Numbered from the stretch's first letter, positions 19,924-30,995 are shown. The stretch: 64,000 nt of DNA from a marine gamma proteobacterium HTCC2143 (GCA_000169075.1 AAVT01000004.1:170697-234696), one strand, 5' to 3'. Notes: a model not told the origin generated them from the letters alone. A program made the numbers and translations.

Positions 19924-20874
19924 ATGGATATTGAAAAAATTAGACAGGGTAATCGTCGTGCATTGGCAAAGGCGATTACGCTTGTCGAAAGTAAGCTTGA
20001 CAGTGATAGAGTGAAAGCTCAGGCGGTACTAGAGCAGGCACTACCTTATTCGGGTAATAGTATACGTATTGGTATTACCGGTATTCCTGGCGTTGGAAAA
20101 TCGACATTTATAGAAACATTCGGTCTGTATTTAATCGCACAGGGGAAAAAAGTCGCTGTGCTGGCCGTCGATCCGAGTTCGCCGTTAGCCGGTGGTTCGA
20201 TTCTTGGTGATAAGACTCGAATGGAAGAGTTGTCGAGGAACGAGGCCGCATTTATCCGTCCATCACCTTCAGAAGGTGCTTTGGGAGGTGTTGCACAAAA
20301 AACTCGTGAAACCATGCTGCTCTGTGAGACAGCCGGCTACGACGTCATACTTGTGGAAACGGTCGGTGTCGGGCAGAGCGAATATGAAGTCGCCGGCATG
20401 GTAGATTTTTTCATGGTGCTTATGTTGCCCAATGCGGGAGACGAACTCCAGGGTATTAAGAAAGGTATTATGGAATTGGCTGATGCGCTCGTTGTCAATA
20501 AAGCCGACGGTGAATCTTTAAACCTTGCGTCTCAAACTAAACGCCACTACAGCAATGCAATGACTCTGCTGCGTCATTCATCGTTTTGGACTCCGCAGGT
20601 GTTAACGTGCTCTGCTCAGGAGAACAATAATATTGACGCTATCTGGGGAATGATTTCAGACTATTATATTGACGCCAATAAAAATAATGACTTCCAGAAA
20701 AAGCGGACTAATCAAAATCAGGAATGGATGAATAAGCTGTTGTTTGAAATGCTTGAGCTTAAACTCAAACAAAACCCGGAAGTTAAGCGACAAATGCCGG
20801 AACTGCACAAAAAAGTTACCCAAGGTGAGGTAACTCCCTATAATGCTGCGAAAACGCTGATCGATTTGCTATAA
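19924..20874 (+). CDS. meaB: MeaB/ArgK-type GTPase chaperone of methylmalonyl-CoA mutase
   Basis: 316 residues from the ATG at 19924; a frame opening ten codons earlier is not supported. Walker A is GIPGVGKST, followed by AVDPSSPLAGGSILGDKTRM, the MeaB switch region, then ETVGVGQSE and the base-recognition motif VNKAD. MeaB loads and protects the cobalamin of the mutase using GTP. It is the last gene of the propionyl-CoA operon, 68 bp after the mutase. Confidence 0.95.
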   Translation: MDIEKIRQGNRRALAKAITLVESKLDSDRVKAQAVLEQALPYSGNSIRIGITGIPGVGKSTFIETFGLYLIAQGKKVAVLAVDPSSPLAGGSILGDKTRMEELSRNEAAFIRPSPSEGALGGVAQKTRETMLLCETAGYDVILVETVGVGQSEYEVAGMVDFFMVLMLPNAGDELQGIKKGIMELADALVVNKADGESLNLASQTKRHYSNAMTLLRHSSFWTPQVLTCSAQENNNIDAIWGMISDYYIDANKNNDFQKKRTNQNQEWMNKLLFEMLELKLKQNPEVKRQMPELHKKVTQGEVTPYNAAKTLIDLL

Positions 20875-20931
20875 GATGCATCGGCCTTAGATTTCAGTGC
20901 TCGATTTTTTAATTCAACCTTGACGACTATC

Positions 20932-22299
<1,368 letters not shown>

Positions 22300-22491
22300 G
22301 CGCCGAAAAGTGAGGGGTAGCCGGTAAAAAATGTTACCTAGTCGACCACTATCGCTGTTCTAACGACCGACAACCGCCTTGTTACAAACGCCCAGGCTAT
22401 TTGTTAAGCTTGCGATGGTTTCTAATGGTATCTTCGGTGAGCAAGTTTGCTGTTCCTCTCAGACTATGCCGCTATCCTAATGAGAGTTTAA

Positions 22492-22947
22492 ATGGTTTAT
22501 AAATGGGACTATCCCGCGCCCTATGTGACTCCTATCACAGTTATCGCTGATAATATCGATGCCCTTGGCCACACCAATAATGGTGTTTATATAGATTGGT
22601 GTCAGCAAACCGCGTGGCGGCATTCGTCGAGTTTGGGCTTAGGCGCTGCCCATTATTCTGAATTAAAAAGGGCAATGGCTATTCATGAAGCAAGCTACAA
22701 ATATCTTGCACCATGCTTTGTTGACGAGGAGGTGTTGGTTGCGACTTGGCTAACAGCATGCGACGGACGATTAACCATGGAACGTAGTTTTCAAATCCTC
22801 CAGGCGAAGTCCGGCGACTGCCTCTTTCGCGGTAAATGGCAGCTAGTTTGCATCAATTTGACCAGCAATAAACCGTCAAGAATGCCTAAAGAATTTAAAG
22901 AAATTTATATCCCCCATGTGACACCAAAAACTGGCAAAACACCTTGA
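22492..22947 (+). CDS. Hotdog-fold acyl-CoA thioesterase (4HBT family)
   Basis: 151 residues. The N-terminal block IDALGHTNNGVYIDWCQQTAW is the 4-hydroxybenzoyl-CoA thioesterase pattern, with the Asp after NNGVYI as likely catalytic acid. Probably hydrolyses an acyl-CoA; the chain length cannot be predicted. The stop codon is the first part of a GAGCA tandem repeat, and the gene converges on truC. Confidence 0.85.
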   Translation: MVYKWDYPAPYVTPITVIADNIDALGHTNNGVYIDWCQQTAWRHSSSLGLGAAHYSELKRAMAIHEASYKYLAPCFVDEEVLVATWLTACDGRLTMERSFQILQAKSGDCLFRGKWQLVCINLTSNKPSRMPKEFKEIYIPHVTPKTGKTP

Positions 22948-22985
22948 GCAGAGCAGAGCAGAGCAGAGCAGATCAGAGCAGAGCA
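22946..22985. repeat. GAGCA pentanucleotide tandem repeat, eight copies
   Basis: Eight consecutive 5-bp units; seven are GAGCA and the sixth is GATCA. The array begins inside the thioesterase stop codon (TGA at 22945-22947) and ends 3 bp before the 3' end of truC, filling nearly the whole convergent gap. Confidence 0.95.
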
Positions 22986-22988
22986 GAA

Positions 22989-23720
22989 CTACTGTGGAAG
23001 TTTCCAGCCGAGTTTGTCGATCACATCACTAAACGTATTATCTAACGATGCTCTGAGGGTCATCATGTCTCCGGTGGTTGGGTGAGTTAATGTCATCTCG
23101 GTGCATGCGAGCATTAGGCGATGACAATTAAACTGTGATTGAAAAAAACCGTTATGGGAGCTTTTACCATGTTTCGCGTCACCAATGATTGGGTGTGAAA
23201 TATGCTTAAAATGTCGGCGAATTTGGTGTTTTCTGCCAGTGACTGGACGTGCTTCAACTAGGCTATACCGGCTGCTTGGGTAACGGTCCACTGCAAAAGG
23301 TAGTTCGACTTTTGCTAAACGCGTAAAGTGAGTGACGGCATCTTTAGCCTGAATAGCTTGCTTTTTTGGCTTCCCTGACATCTTGTCGAACTGCTCTTTC
23401 AGCGCATGATCAATCGTTCCTTGTTCTGCACACCAGCCTCTGACCAAAGCGAGATATTTTTTTTTGATGGTCTGGTTTGAAAATTCCAACGATACAGTTT
23501 TAGCAACATCTGATGACAGAGCAAACAACAAGAGCCCTGATGTCGGTTTATCAAGCCGATGGACCGGATAGACATGTTGCCCTAACTGATCTCGAAGTAA
23601 CTGCAACGCAAACTGTGTTTCATGGCGATCTATATTGCTGCGATGGACCAGTAGTCCGCTCGGTTTATTGATTGCAACCAAATAGTCATCACGATAGATA
23701 ATAGATAAGGGTTCAAGCAT
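22989..23720 (-). CDS. truC: tRNA pseudouridine synthase C
   Basis: 243 residues of the RluA family, TruC type, which modifies U65 of tRNAs. The catalytic Asp is in HRLDKPTSGLLLF. KPSGLLVHRS near the N-terminus and RPVTGRKHQIRRHFKHISHP are family blocks. The downstream partner often found next to truC is absent. Convergent with the thioesterase. Confidence 0.92.
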   Translation of the reverse strand: MLEPLSIIYRDDYLVAINKPSGLLVHRSNIDRHETQFALQLLRDQLGQHVYPVHRLDKPTSGLLLFALSSDVAKTVSLEFSNQTIKKKYLALVRGWCAEQGTIDHALKEQFDKMSGKPKKQAIQAKDAVTHFTRLAKVELPFAVDRYPSSRYSLVEARPVTGRKHQIRRHFKHISHPIIGDAKHGKSSHNGFFQSQFNCHRLMLACTEMTLTHPTTGDMMTLRASLDNTFSDVIDKLGWKLPQ

Positions 23721-23952
23721 TAAGATAACCAGGTTTGTCTGCGATAGTCGTAAGCGGACTCTATTGTAAGTGGAGTGCTATCTATGGTGCTTAACATTTA
23801 TTGTTTGAATAATGACCATTGACATTGATGAATATCAAAGAATCATACATCGGCAGATTGAATTTTCTCGCTCGGTAGCCATTGTAGACTAAACAAGAGA
23901 GAATACTTGGCGTTTGTAGTAGTTTACTTTGTAGCCAGATCGACAGCTTATT

Positions 23953-26340
23953 ATGAAACTGAAATATACCAGTCCTGCGGCTCTATTGGCAGTTGCCATT
24001 CTTTTCTCCGGATGTGGCGTCTTGGCTAAAAAATATTTTAACGGGTTTTATGGCCCGGCATCGGTTGTTGAGCGCACAACCATGTTGGAACCCTATTACG
24101 AACCAGAATTTCATCAAGATATTAAGCCTATAGTGGATAGTCGCTGCGTCGTTTGTCACGGTTGCTACGATGCTCCTTGTCAACTGAAAATGACGAGTTT
24201 TGAAAATTTAGATCGTGGTGCTAATGCTTCCAAAGTGTATGACGGCACGCGCTTATTAGCTGCGAATTTAACGCGGGCGTCGATTGGCGGAGGTACAACA
24301 GAAGAGTGGCGGGAGTCGGGTTTTTTTCCGGTGCTTAATGAACACGAACAAACGTCTGAGGCCAATACCCGGGCCAGTCTTATTTATAGAATGCTGGAAC
24401 TGAAGAAAGACCACCCATTACCCCCCGGCCGAATTCTTCCGGACAGTTTTGATTTTGCGCTGAACCGGAGTCAGCAATGTAAAAAAATTGAAGAATTTGA
24501 TCGGTTTGAAAAAAAATTCCCCCTCTGGGGAATGCCTTATGGTTTGCCTGCAATCGACAAAGAGCAGCATGAAACTTTCGTCCGATGGCTAAAAAGTGGC
24601 GCAAAAGCGCGCTTCCCCGGAAAGAGGCCTTCTCGCCATCAAGCTCAGATTAATCAATGGGAAGTATTTTTCAACGGCATATCAATGAAAGAACAATTGA
24701 TGAGTCGATACATTTACGAGCATCTCTTTCTGGCCAATATGTATTTTTCTTCATCCACTGCTGCGGTGGGTGAAGACAGAGAATTCTTTAAACTCGTTCG
24801 CTCATCCAAGCCTCCAGGGCATGCCATGGACGTCATTGCCACTAGACGTCCGTTTGACGACCCTGGGGGAGAGTTTTACTATCGGCTTAAGCGCGTAGAA
24901 AGCACGGTGCTAGCAAAGCAACATATGCCCTATCTGTTAGATGAAACTCGCTTAAAGTATTGGAATCAACTGTTTCTCAAAACTCAATATACGGTCAAAA
25001 AACTGCCCAGTTATCAGTCTTTACTCGCGGCTAACCCATTTGAGACATTCAAAGATATACCGACGGATGTTCGCTATAAGTTTATGCTCGACGAAGCCCA
25101 GTTTACCATTATGGGGTTCATCAAAGGTCCCGTATGTCGAGGTCAGGTAGCACTAAATGTAATACATGATCACTTTTGGGTTTTATTTGTAGATCCTGAA
25201 GCGCAACAACAATTTATGCCTGATGAACTTTTGACCAGGGAAGTCAAAAATCTTCGCCTTCCTGCCGAAAAAGAAAGTAACGTGTTTACACCGTTGTCGT
25301 CTTGGATGAAATATTCGAGGCTGGAAAAAAAATACTTGGCAGCAAAAGAAGATCAACTCTACAAGGAACTATTAAAAGGAGAGGGGTTTGGTCTGGAATC
25401 ACTATGGAATGGTAACGGCAGTAATAAAAATGCGGCGCTTACTATTTTTAGACACTTTGATAGCTCGACCGTAATGAAAGGTCTTGTTGGCGATACCCCC
25501 AAAACTGCTTGGGTTATTGGGTATCCCTTATTAGAGCGCATTCACTATCTGTTAGTAGCTGGTTTTGATGTTTACGGCAATGTAGGCCATCAGCTATTAA
25601 CCCGTCTTTATATGGATTTTTTGAGGATGGAAGGTGAGTCTAATTTCCTTCGTTTGTTGCCAAACGATGCAGCCCTGAAGGCACTAGATTTTTGGTATCG
25701 AGGGGAAGAAGATCGTGTTGATAACTACATTAAAGAAATGAACACCAGGCGATTGGAAGCTACAGCTATTCAATTTAAAACGGAAAATCCGAAGAAGGAG
25801 CTGTTTGACCTAGTGAGGACCTATATGGGCGAAAAAGTGGTCGCCAAAGACCTCTTAAATAGTCGGCCATCTCCGTCGGTGACCGAAGAATACCAGCGTC
25901 AGCTACAGGAGCTTTCAAAAATTGAAGGAGCTCCGCTGGGGTTTCTTCCAGAACAAACGATTATTAAGCTGGCGTTAGTCAATGGTAAGCAGAGGCTTAT
26001 CAGTCTGGTTAGAAATAAATCTCACAGTAATGTATCCCATCTCTTTGGTGAGCAATATCGTCTGATTCCCGAGGAGCAAACGCTGTCGGTCGTGGAAGGG
26101 ATAGTTGGTGTTTATCCGAATGTATTTTTCGATCTTTACGAATTGGATTTAGAAAACTTTGTAGAAATGATTGAGGGATTACGATCGGAAAACGATTATC
26201 AAAAGTTACTCACACGCTACGGCGTAAGACGAACCAATAGCAACTTCTGGGCATACAGCGATACCATTCACGATATTTATAGGCAGCAATATCCGGTGGA
26301 CGCAGGGTTTCTCGATTACAATCGAATTGAAAATCGCTAA
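23953..26340 (+). CDS. cti: Fatty acid cis/trans isomerase, haem-containing
   Basis: 795 residues, the usual Cti length. It isomerises cis-unsaturated acyl chains of membrane phospholipids to trans, stiffening the membrane under solvent or heat stress. A signal sequence with lipobox-like FSGC (Cys near residue 21) is followed by the c-type haem motif C65-V-V-C68-H69. Further blocks include LPPGRILPDSFDFALNR and ASRY-type GESNFLRLLP. It acts in the periplasm without ATP. If the lipobox is used it would be a lipoprotein, which is not the standard description. About 230 bp of intergenic DNA precede it; I saw no clear promoter. Confidence 0.93.
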   Translation: MKLKYTSPAALLAVAILFSGCGVLAKKYFNGFYGPASVVERTTMLEPYYEPEFHQDIKPIVDSRCVVCHGCYDAPCQLKMTSFENLDRGANASKVYDGTRLLAANLTRASIGGGTTEEWRESGFFPVLNEHEQTSEANTRASLIYRMLELKKDHPLPPGRILPDSFDFALNRSQQCKKIEEFDRFEKKFPLWGMPYGLPAIDKEQHETFVRWLKSGAKARFPGKRPSRHQAQINQWEVFFNGISMKEQLMSRYIYEHLFLANMYFSSSTAAVGEDREFFKLVRSSKPPGHAMDVIATRRPFDDPGGEFYYRLKRVESTVLAKQHMPYLLDETRLKYWNQLFLKTQYTVKKLPSYQSLLAANPFETFKDIPTDVRYKFMLDEAQFTIMGFIKGPVCRGQVALNVIHDHFWVLFVDPEAQQQFMPDELLTREVKNLRLPAEKESNVFTPLSSWMKYSRLEKKYLAAKEDQLYKELLKGEGFGLESLWNGNGSNKNAALTIFRHFDSSTVMKGLVGDTPKTAWVIGYPLLERIHYLLVAGFDVYGNVGHQLLTRLYMDFLRMEGESNFLRLLPNDAALKALDFWYRGEEDRVDNYIKEMNTRRLEATAIQFKTENPKKELFDLVRTYMGEKVVAKDLLNSRPSPSVTEEYQRQLQELSKIEGAPLGFLPEQTIIKLALVNGKQRLISLVRNKSHSNVSHLFGEQYRLIPEEQTLSVVEGIVGVYPNVFFDLYELDLENFVEMIEGLRSENDYQKLLTRYGVRRTNSNFWAYSDTIHDIYRQQYPVDAGFLDYNRIENR

Positions 26341-26947
26341 AACAGGTTATCACAGAGATAGAGAGCTAACTGAGCGCTCAATGACCCGCTGCGAGAAGGT
26401 GGTGTTTTAGCGAGCTAATCGATGCTTTTAGTAACCATTTGAAAAGTGGTGTGAGGAAAGAGTTACCTAAGAGGTGGTATCCGTTAAATGTTAGATTTCA
26501 GACGTCTAAAAAAGAGGCTTTGCAACTGACAACAAGGTGAGAGTGTTTGCGGGGCGGAGCTGCGATAGAGTCGGCGGTGGAGCTCAGCTGCTACTGACCG
26601 TTATTGGGTGTTGAAAGGCTTGAAAAGCAAGACAAGCAGAATATAAGATTGACAGAAGTGTGCTGAGATGTGGAATTCATTGGCTTTGTTTGATCTACTG
26701 CAGACTTAGTTATAATTGTTGTATCTTTTACCCAGTGTGCGCCCTGTGTGTTCCATGTGTCGGCGGTGCCGGCGAGGTAAAGCAGCATCAATCATCATGT
26801 TGGGTAGTACCGTGTTTAAAATATTGGCTCAGCGGCAGCAATTGGTCCACAAGAGGTGTTAAAGTAGCCTCTTACCTTATAGTAAAAGGCTTGACGTAAT
26901 TTCAAATAGGCTATCCTGGTCTATTTTTACCCACTAGGGTTTTAAGT
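26341..26947. other. Intergenic region between cti and hflK
   Basis: 607 bp with no credible gene; the longest frame has no ribosome site and an implausible Cys/Trp-rich composition. A TTGACG at 26891-26896 with TATCCT at 26912-26917 (15-bp spacer) is a weak candidate hflK promoter. No terminator hairpin was recognised after cti. Confidence 0.5.
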
Positions 26948-28003
26948 ATGGCAATAAACGACGACAAAGGAACACCATGGGGTGGAAAACAACCTTCACC
27001 TCCCGATATTGATCAGATCATCAAGCAGGGGCTCGACCGATTCAAATCAGGTCTACCCGGCGGGGGCGCTTCTGGCCCGCTGAGTATTGTTGCTATTGTG
27101 TTGCTGATTGTCAGCATATGGTCAGCCTACTACACAGTGCCCAGTGATTCTGTTGCCGTGGTACAGCGATTTGGTATGTACTTAAAAGAAGTACCTCCTG
27201 GCTTGCATTTCAAATTACCGTTAAGCATTGATCAAGCCACGATAGTCCCGGTCAAAAGACAGCTAAAGCAAGAGTTTGGTTTTTCAACACCCGGAGCTAG
27301 GGATCAATATCAAACACCGCGCAGTCGAGATGGTGGTCGGGAAACTCAAATGGTGACCGGTGATCTTAATGCGGCGCTAGTGGAGTGGGTTGTGCAGTAT
27401 CGCATATCGGACCCCTCCAAGTTCTTGTTTGCAGTGCGTGAGCCTGCAGAAACGCTTCGCTACGTTTCGGAATCCGTGATGCGCGAAGTGGTCGGTGACC
27501 GTACAGTGGACGAAGTGATTACTATTGGTCGACAGGAAATCGAAACGGAAGCTTTGTTAAAAATGCAGGAGCTGTCGACTAAATATGAGATGGGTATCAG
27601 TATCGACCAAGTGCAACTTAAAAATATTAATCCGCCCAAACCTGTGCAGGAGTCTTTTAATGAGGTAAACCAGGCGCAACAGGAAAAAGAAAAGCTGATA
27701 AATGAAGCGCGAAGAGACTACAACAAGGTTATTCCTTTGGCCGAAGGCGAAAAAGATCAGCGAATTCGAGAGGCTGATGGTTATAGACTCAAACGGATTA
27801 ACGAGGCTGAGGGTGATGTGGCACGTTTTAATGCTCTATTTACCGAGTACAGCAAGGCGCCTGAGGTAACTCGCCGTCGGATGTATATAGAAACGATGCA
27901 GGAAGTGATGCCGCAGATTGAATCAAAAATACTTGTCGACGACGAGATGGGTGGTTTGTTGCCGCTACTCAATATAGGCGCAATGAAAGGTGGTAAAGAA
28001 TGA
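26948..28003 (+). CDS. hflK: FtsH protease modulator HflK
   Basis: 351 residues: a Gly/Pro-rich cytoplasmic N-terminus (WGGKQPSPPDIDQIIKQGLD), one membrane anchor at about 49-66, then a periplasmic SPFH/band-7 domain and a helical C-terminal region. HflK and HflC form the cage around FtsH. The stop overlaps the hflC start (ATGA). The usual hfq-hflX neighbours are absent. Confidence 0.95.
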   Translation: MAINDDKGTPWGGKQPSPPDIDQIIKQGLDRFKSGLPGGGASGPLSIVAIVLLIVSIWSAYYTVPSDSVAVVQRFGMYLKEVPPGLHFKLPLSIDQATIVPVKRQLKQEFGFSTPGARDQYQTPRSRDGGRETQMVTGDLNAALVEWVVQYRISDPSKFLFAVREPAETLRYVSESVMREVVGDRTVDEVITIGRQEIETEALLKMQELSTKYEMGISIDQVQLKNINPPKPVQESFNEVNQAQQEKEKLINEARRDYNKVIPLAEGEKDQRIREADGYRLKRINEAEGDVARFNALFTEYSKAPEVTRRRMYIETMQEVMPQIESKILVDDEMGGLLPLLNIGAMKGGKE

Positions 28004-28980
28004 AAAATACAATGGGATTGGTACTCTTAGTCATACTAGGTTTGGCCGCATTTGTTGTTGGAAACTCAATTTATACCGTTGATGAAGTTGAGCAAGTCAT
28101 CATTACGCAGTTTGGGAAACCCGTAGGTGAGCCGGTTACGGCGGCGGGTTTGAAGTTTAAGCTACCATTCATTCAGGAAGTTAACCCCATCGACAAGCGA
28201 GTGTTGGAGTGGGACGGTGCGCCGTCAGATATGCCGACTAAAGATAAGTTGTATATTTCCGTCGACTTGTTTGCTAGGTGGCGAATTGTTGATCCGCTGC
28301 AATATTTTTTACGCTTGCGTGATGAGCGCAGCGCGCAGTCGCGTCTTGATGACATTCTTGGCAGTGAAACGCGTAATGCTGTGGCGAAACACGAATTGAT
28401 AGAAATTATTCGTACCACTAAAGACCGTATACCTTTGCGGGATGCAATTCTGGCGTCGACCGCGCAAGGGACCAATATGGGTGCTTTGGTACCGATAGAA
28501 AAGGGCCGTGCGCAGGTGGAGCTTGAGATCTTTACTGAAGCGGCAGAAAAGGTTGGGGTCTTTGGTATTGAATTACTCGATATACGGTTTAAGCGTATCA
28601 ATTATAACGAAAGCGTCAGGCCAAAAATTTACGACAGGATGATCAGCGAGCGGCGACAGATTGCTGAGAGGTTTCTTTCTGAAGGTAATGGTGAGGCGGC
28701 ACGGATAAGGGGAAATCGGGTTCGCGATCTTAACAAGATACAATCAGAGGCTTATCGTGAAGTTGAAGAAATTCGAGGAGTTGCTGACGCAAAAGCCACT
28801 GAAATATATGCGGAGGCCTATAGTCAGAGTAAAAAGGCTTCTGAGTTTTATGAATTCACTCGCACGATGGCGGCCTATCCATCTATTATTGGGAAAAGTA
28901 CAACATTGGTACTCTCTACAGATAGTGACCTGTTTAAATTTATGAAAGGAATGTCGGCTGAACCGGATAGCGGCAGATAA
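28000..28980 (+). CDS. hflC: FtsH protease modulator HflC
   Basis: 326 residues: N-terminal membrane anchor (about residues 5-22), SPFH domain (VDEVEQVIITQFGKPVGE onward), and a long helix with RIRGNRVRDLNKIQSEAYRE. Partner of HflK in the FtsH complex. Overlaps hflK by 4 bp (ATGA), so the two are translationally coupled. Followed 20 bp later by a strong terminator. Confidence 0.95.
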   Translation: MKNTMGLVLLVILGLAAFVVGNSIYTVDEVEQVIITQFGKPVGEPVTAAGLKFKLPFIQEVNPIDKRVLEWDGAPSDMPTKDKLYISVDLFARWRIVDPLQYFLRLRDERSAQSRLDDILGSETRNAVAKHELIEIIRTTKDRIPLRDAILASTAQGTNMGALVPIEKGRAQVELEIFTEAAEKVGVFGIELLDIRFKRINYNESVRPKIYDRMISERRQIAERFLSEGNGEAARIRGNRVRDLNKIQSEAYREVEEIRGVADAKATEIYAEAYSQSKKASEFYEFTRTMAAYPSIIGKSTTLVLSTDSDLFKFMKGMSAEPDSGR

Positions 28981-29000
28981 TCAAGAAAATCGATAGCAAT

Positions 29001-29049
29001 AAGGGCCACCCTCATCGGGCAGTAAACGATGGGTAAGTGGCCCTTTTTT
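29001..29049 (+). terminator. Rho-independent terminator after hflKC
   Basis: Stem AAGGGCCAC (29001-29009) pairs with GTGGCCCTT (29037-29045). A second inner stem is CATCG/CGATG, and a run of six T follows from 29044. Confidence 0.9.
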
Positions 29050-29136
29050 GTACTCAATATTGTGCAGTGGCGTTGTAAGAAAGCTATAGATGTAGGCAAT
29101 TAAAAGCAGGGCTGCCGGAATTAATTGATTGGGTGT

Positions 29137-29394
29137 TTAACGATCCTGAAGACAAAGCTTGTTCAAATGCCGGGAATACACCTCTTTAAGGTTTTTGAGC
29201 AGTACCACTCGTTCTTTAGTAATTAGCAGAGTTCGTCTGCGATCAAGTCGTTCTGTTGGGTTCAGGGGTACTTCTGCATTGGCGCTATCAAGACCAGATG
29301 CATGCATAGTCTCAGAAAAAGTTTCCACCATGATTAATTTATCCAAACCATCTAATCCCTCCTCGAGATTAGCGATTGTTATCGTGACATCCAT
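29137..29394 (-). CDS. Small hypothetical protein, helical
   Basis: 85 residues from the ATG at 29394, which has AGGG six bases upstream; a TTG at 29442 would lengthen it. The C-terminal half (TERLDRRRTLLITKERVVLLKNLKEV) is strongly charged and likely a helix or coiled coil. I do not recognise the family. The size and helical look resemble flagellar chaperones of the FliT kind, but nothing specific supports this. It ends about 90 bp beyond the hflC terminator on the opposite strand. Confidence 0.45.
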   Translation of the reverse strand: MDVTITIANLEEGLDGLDKLIMVETFSETMHASGLDSANAEVPLNPTERLDRRRTLLITKERVVLLKNLKEVYSRHLNKLCLQDR

Positions 29395-29840
29395 AATGCA
29401 CCCTAGAAACTGATTGATAGGTACGTGCTGAAGATCCAGCAACCCCTCATAGTTGATCGGTACCCCTGAGTTTATTCATCGTGCAGATATCTTTCATGTG
29501 CTCGATCAAGTTTTCATCATTCTCTAAGCATTCATTACTGTTTTCTTTCTTAACGGCCAGCGCAGTCTGCAAGGTCGAGAGCAGCGGGGCTTTGCAGCTT
29601 TTTCAATGGGTGTTTCGACGTGTATTTCAGTCTAAGTTTCAAAGCGATCATTATCTCGGCCCAATGTACCGGAGAGCCGCTGAGCTGTGAGTTAACTACG
29701 TCCTTACTGGTTTGGCTGGGGTCTACCTTGAAAAGTATGCGGTGTGGTAGTTTTGGCTAACAAGCAATCAGAGTTAAATAAGGCGGTTAAATGAGCATGA
29801 GGAGGAAAGTCTCAGATAGGTCTGAAAATGCTTTAGTAAC
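29395..29840. other. Possible decayed coding region
   Basis: About 445 bp. On the minus strand, protein-like text appears in two frames without a shared start. One frame reads EIHVETPIEKAAKP; another reads LLSTLQTALAVKKENS, continues as an acidic helix and ends before the 85-residue gene. This looks like a frameshifted small gene, but no family is recognisable. Confidence 0.3.
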
Positions 29841-30446
29841 TTAGCCTGTCTCTAGTATAACTCTGTTTCTTCCGCCTTTTTTGGCTTCATACATTGCCTC
29901 ATCGGCTCTTTGTATCACCATATCCAGATTACCGTCTGTTTCCCTGAATGTCGTTGCTCCAATACTAACGGTGTAATTTATTAGGTCACCCTTGTCAGTT
30001 TTGACTTCAGAGTTTTGCAGCACATGTCGAATTTTCTCCGAGATCAACAGTAGTTCGTCGGCATTGATCTGTGGAAAAATGATAATGAACTCTTCACCGC
30101 CAAACCGAGCAAAGCAATCGGTTGTGCGGATTGAATGACGAACCTCATTGGCTAGGGTTTTTAAAACAACATCACCGTAACGGTGTCCATAGACATCATT
30201 GATCTTCTTAAAGTTATCAACGTCAAATAGTAGAAGGCTAAGAGGTAGCTTATTTCTCTTAAAACCACTAAGCAGTTTGCCCGCCACTTCATAGAATGCT
30301 CTGCGATTACTAATATTTGTGAGTGGGTCTATGCGGGTCAAAATCTCCAACTCATGCTCTCTTAGAGCGATTTCTTTATTATAAATAGCTAGGAACTTAT
30401 AAAAGCTAACAAATACGAGAGCAACAGTTAAATCATCATAAATCAA
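29841..30446 (-). pseudogene. Diguanylate cyclase, GGDEF half (downstream of in-frame stop)
   Basis: About 200 residues in the same frame as the membrane half upstream, separated only by a TAA stop at 30452-30450 and one ACC codon. It begins in the last membrane helix (LTVALVFVSFYKFLAIY), then has the GGDEF domain: DPLTNISNRRAFYEV, DVDNFKKINDVYGH and the active-site loop GGEEF. RTTD nine residues before GGEEF is the inhibitory I-site. The domain would make cyclic di-GMP. A TTG at 30446 is the only start and lacks a ribosome site, so this half is probably not made on its own. Confidence 0.75.
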
Positions 30447-30449
30447 GGT

Positions 30450-30995
30450 TTATAGGGGTTTAGATGTTAGTAGATATCGATCTCCCAGCAGCTCGCTAGC
30501 TATGAGTAAGAAGGCTGAAGAGCCATAAGTGAGCAGTTGGAGAGAAATGTTTAGCTTATTGAAAAACAAGTGGGTGAGAGGCCCCATGCAAAAAAAACAA
30601 AATTGAAGGCCGCTTCTGCTAGAAAGGAAAAAGACAGTCATGACAAATAGATTGGTCATCAAGAGGCATAATGAGAAAATGAAAGCTCGTTTTATTTGAT
30701 TCTTGGATAAGAAAAAATAATAGAGCAAATAACCCAGTGCAAAACTTTGGTTGACAGCACTAGCGATCAGCGAGTCGAACAAAAAGTAATATACCAAGCT
30801 GTAGATGGTGCTTATGCTGACGGCAATTAAGGTAAAAATATTGCCTAATTGGATAGTGCTGGTGAAGGAAGGTTCAAATTCGAGCACCTTATAGTTGCGT
30901 AGTTTATTAAAGATATTCACTGAAAAAGCACATGCCCAGATTGACTTGATTTTTGGTGGATTAGTATAGCGTTTAATGCCGTTTGAATCAGTCAT
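30450..30995 (-). pseudogene. Diguanylate cyclase, membrane sensor half (ends at in-frame stop)
   Basis: 181 residues from an ATG at 30995. About five hydrophobic segments (near 48-72, 78-95, 102-122, 128-145 and 152-170) form an unclassified MASE-like membrane sensor. The frame ends at TAA (30452-30450) and resumes in register as the GGDEF half. The pair is best read as one gene of about 384 codons with a nonsense mutation. A sequencing error, or stop-codon readthrough, is the alternative. Confidence 0.7.

Noticed and set aside
26660..26899. 79-codon Cys-rich frame upstream of hflK
   Set aside because: No ribosome site; composition is implausible and it lies in the expected promoter region.
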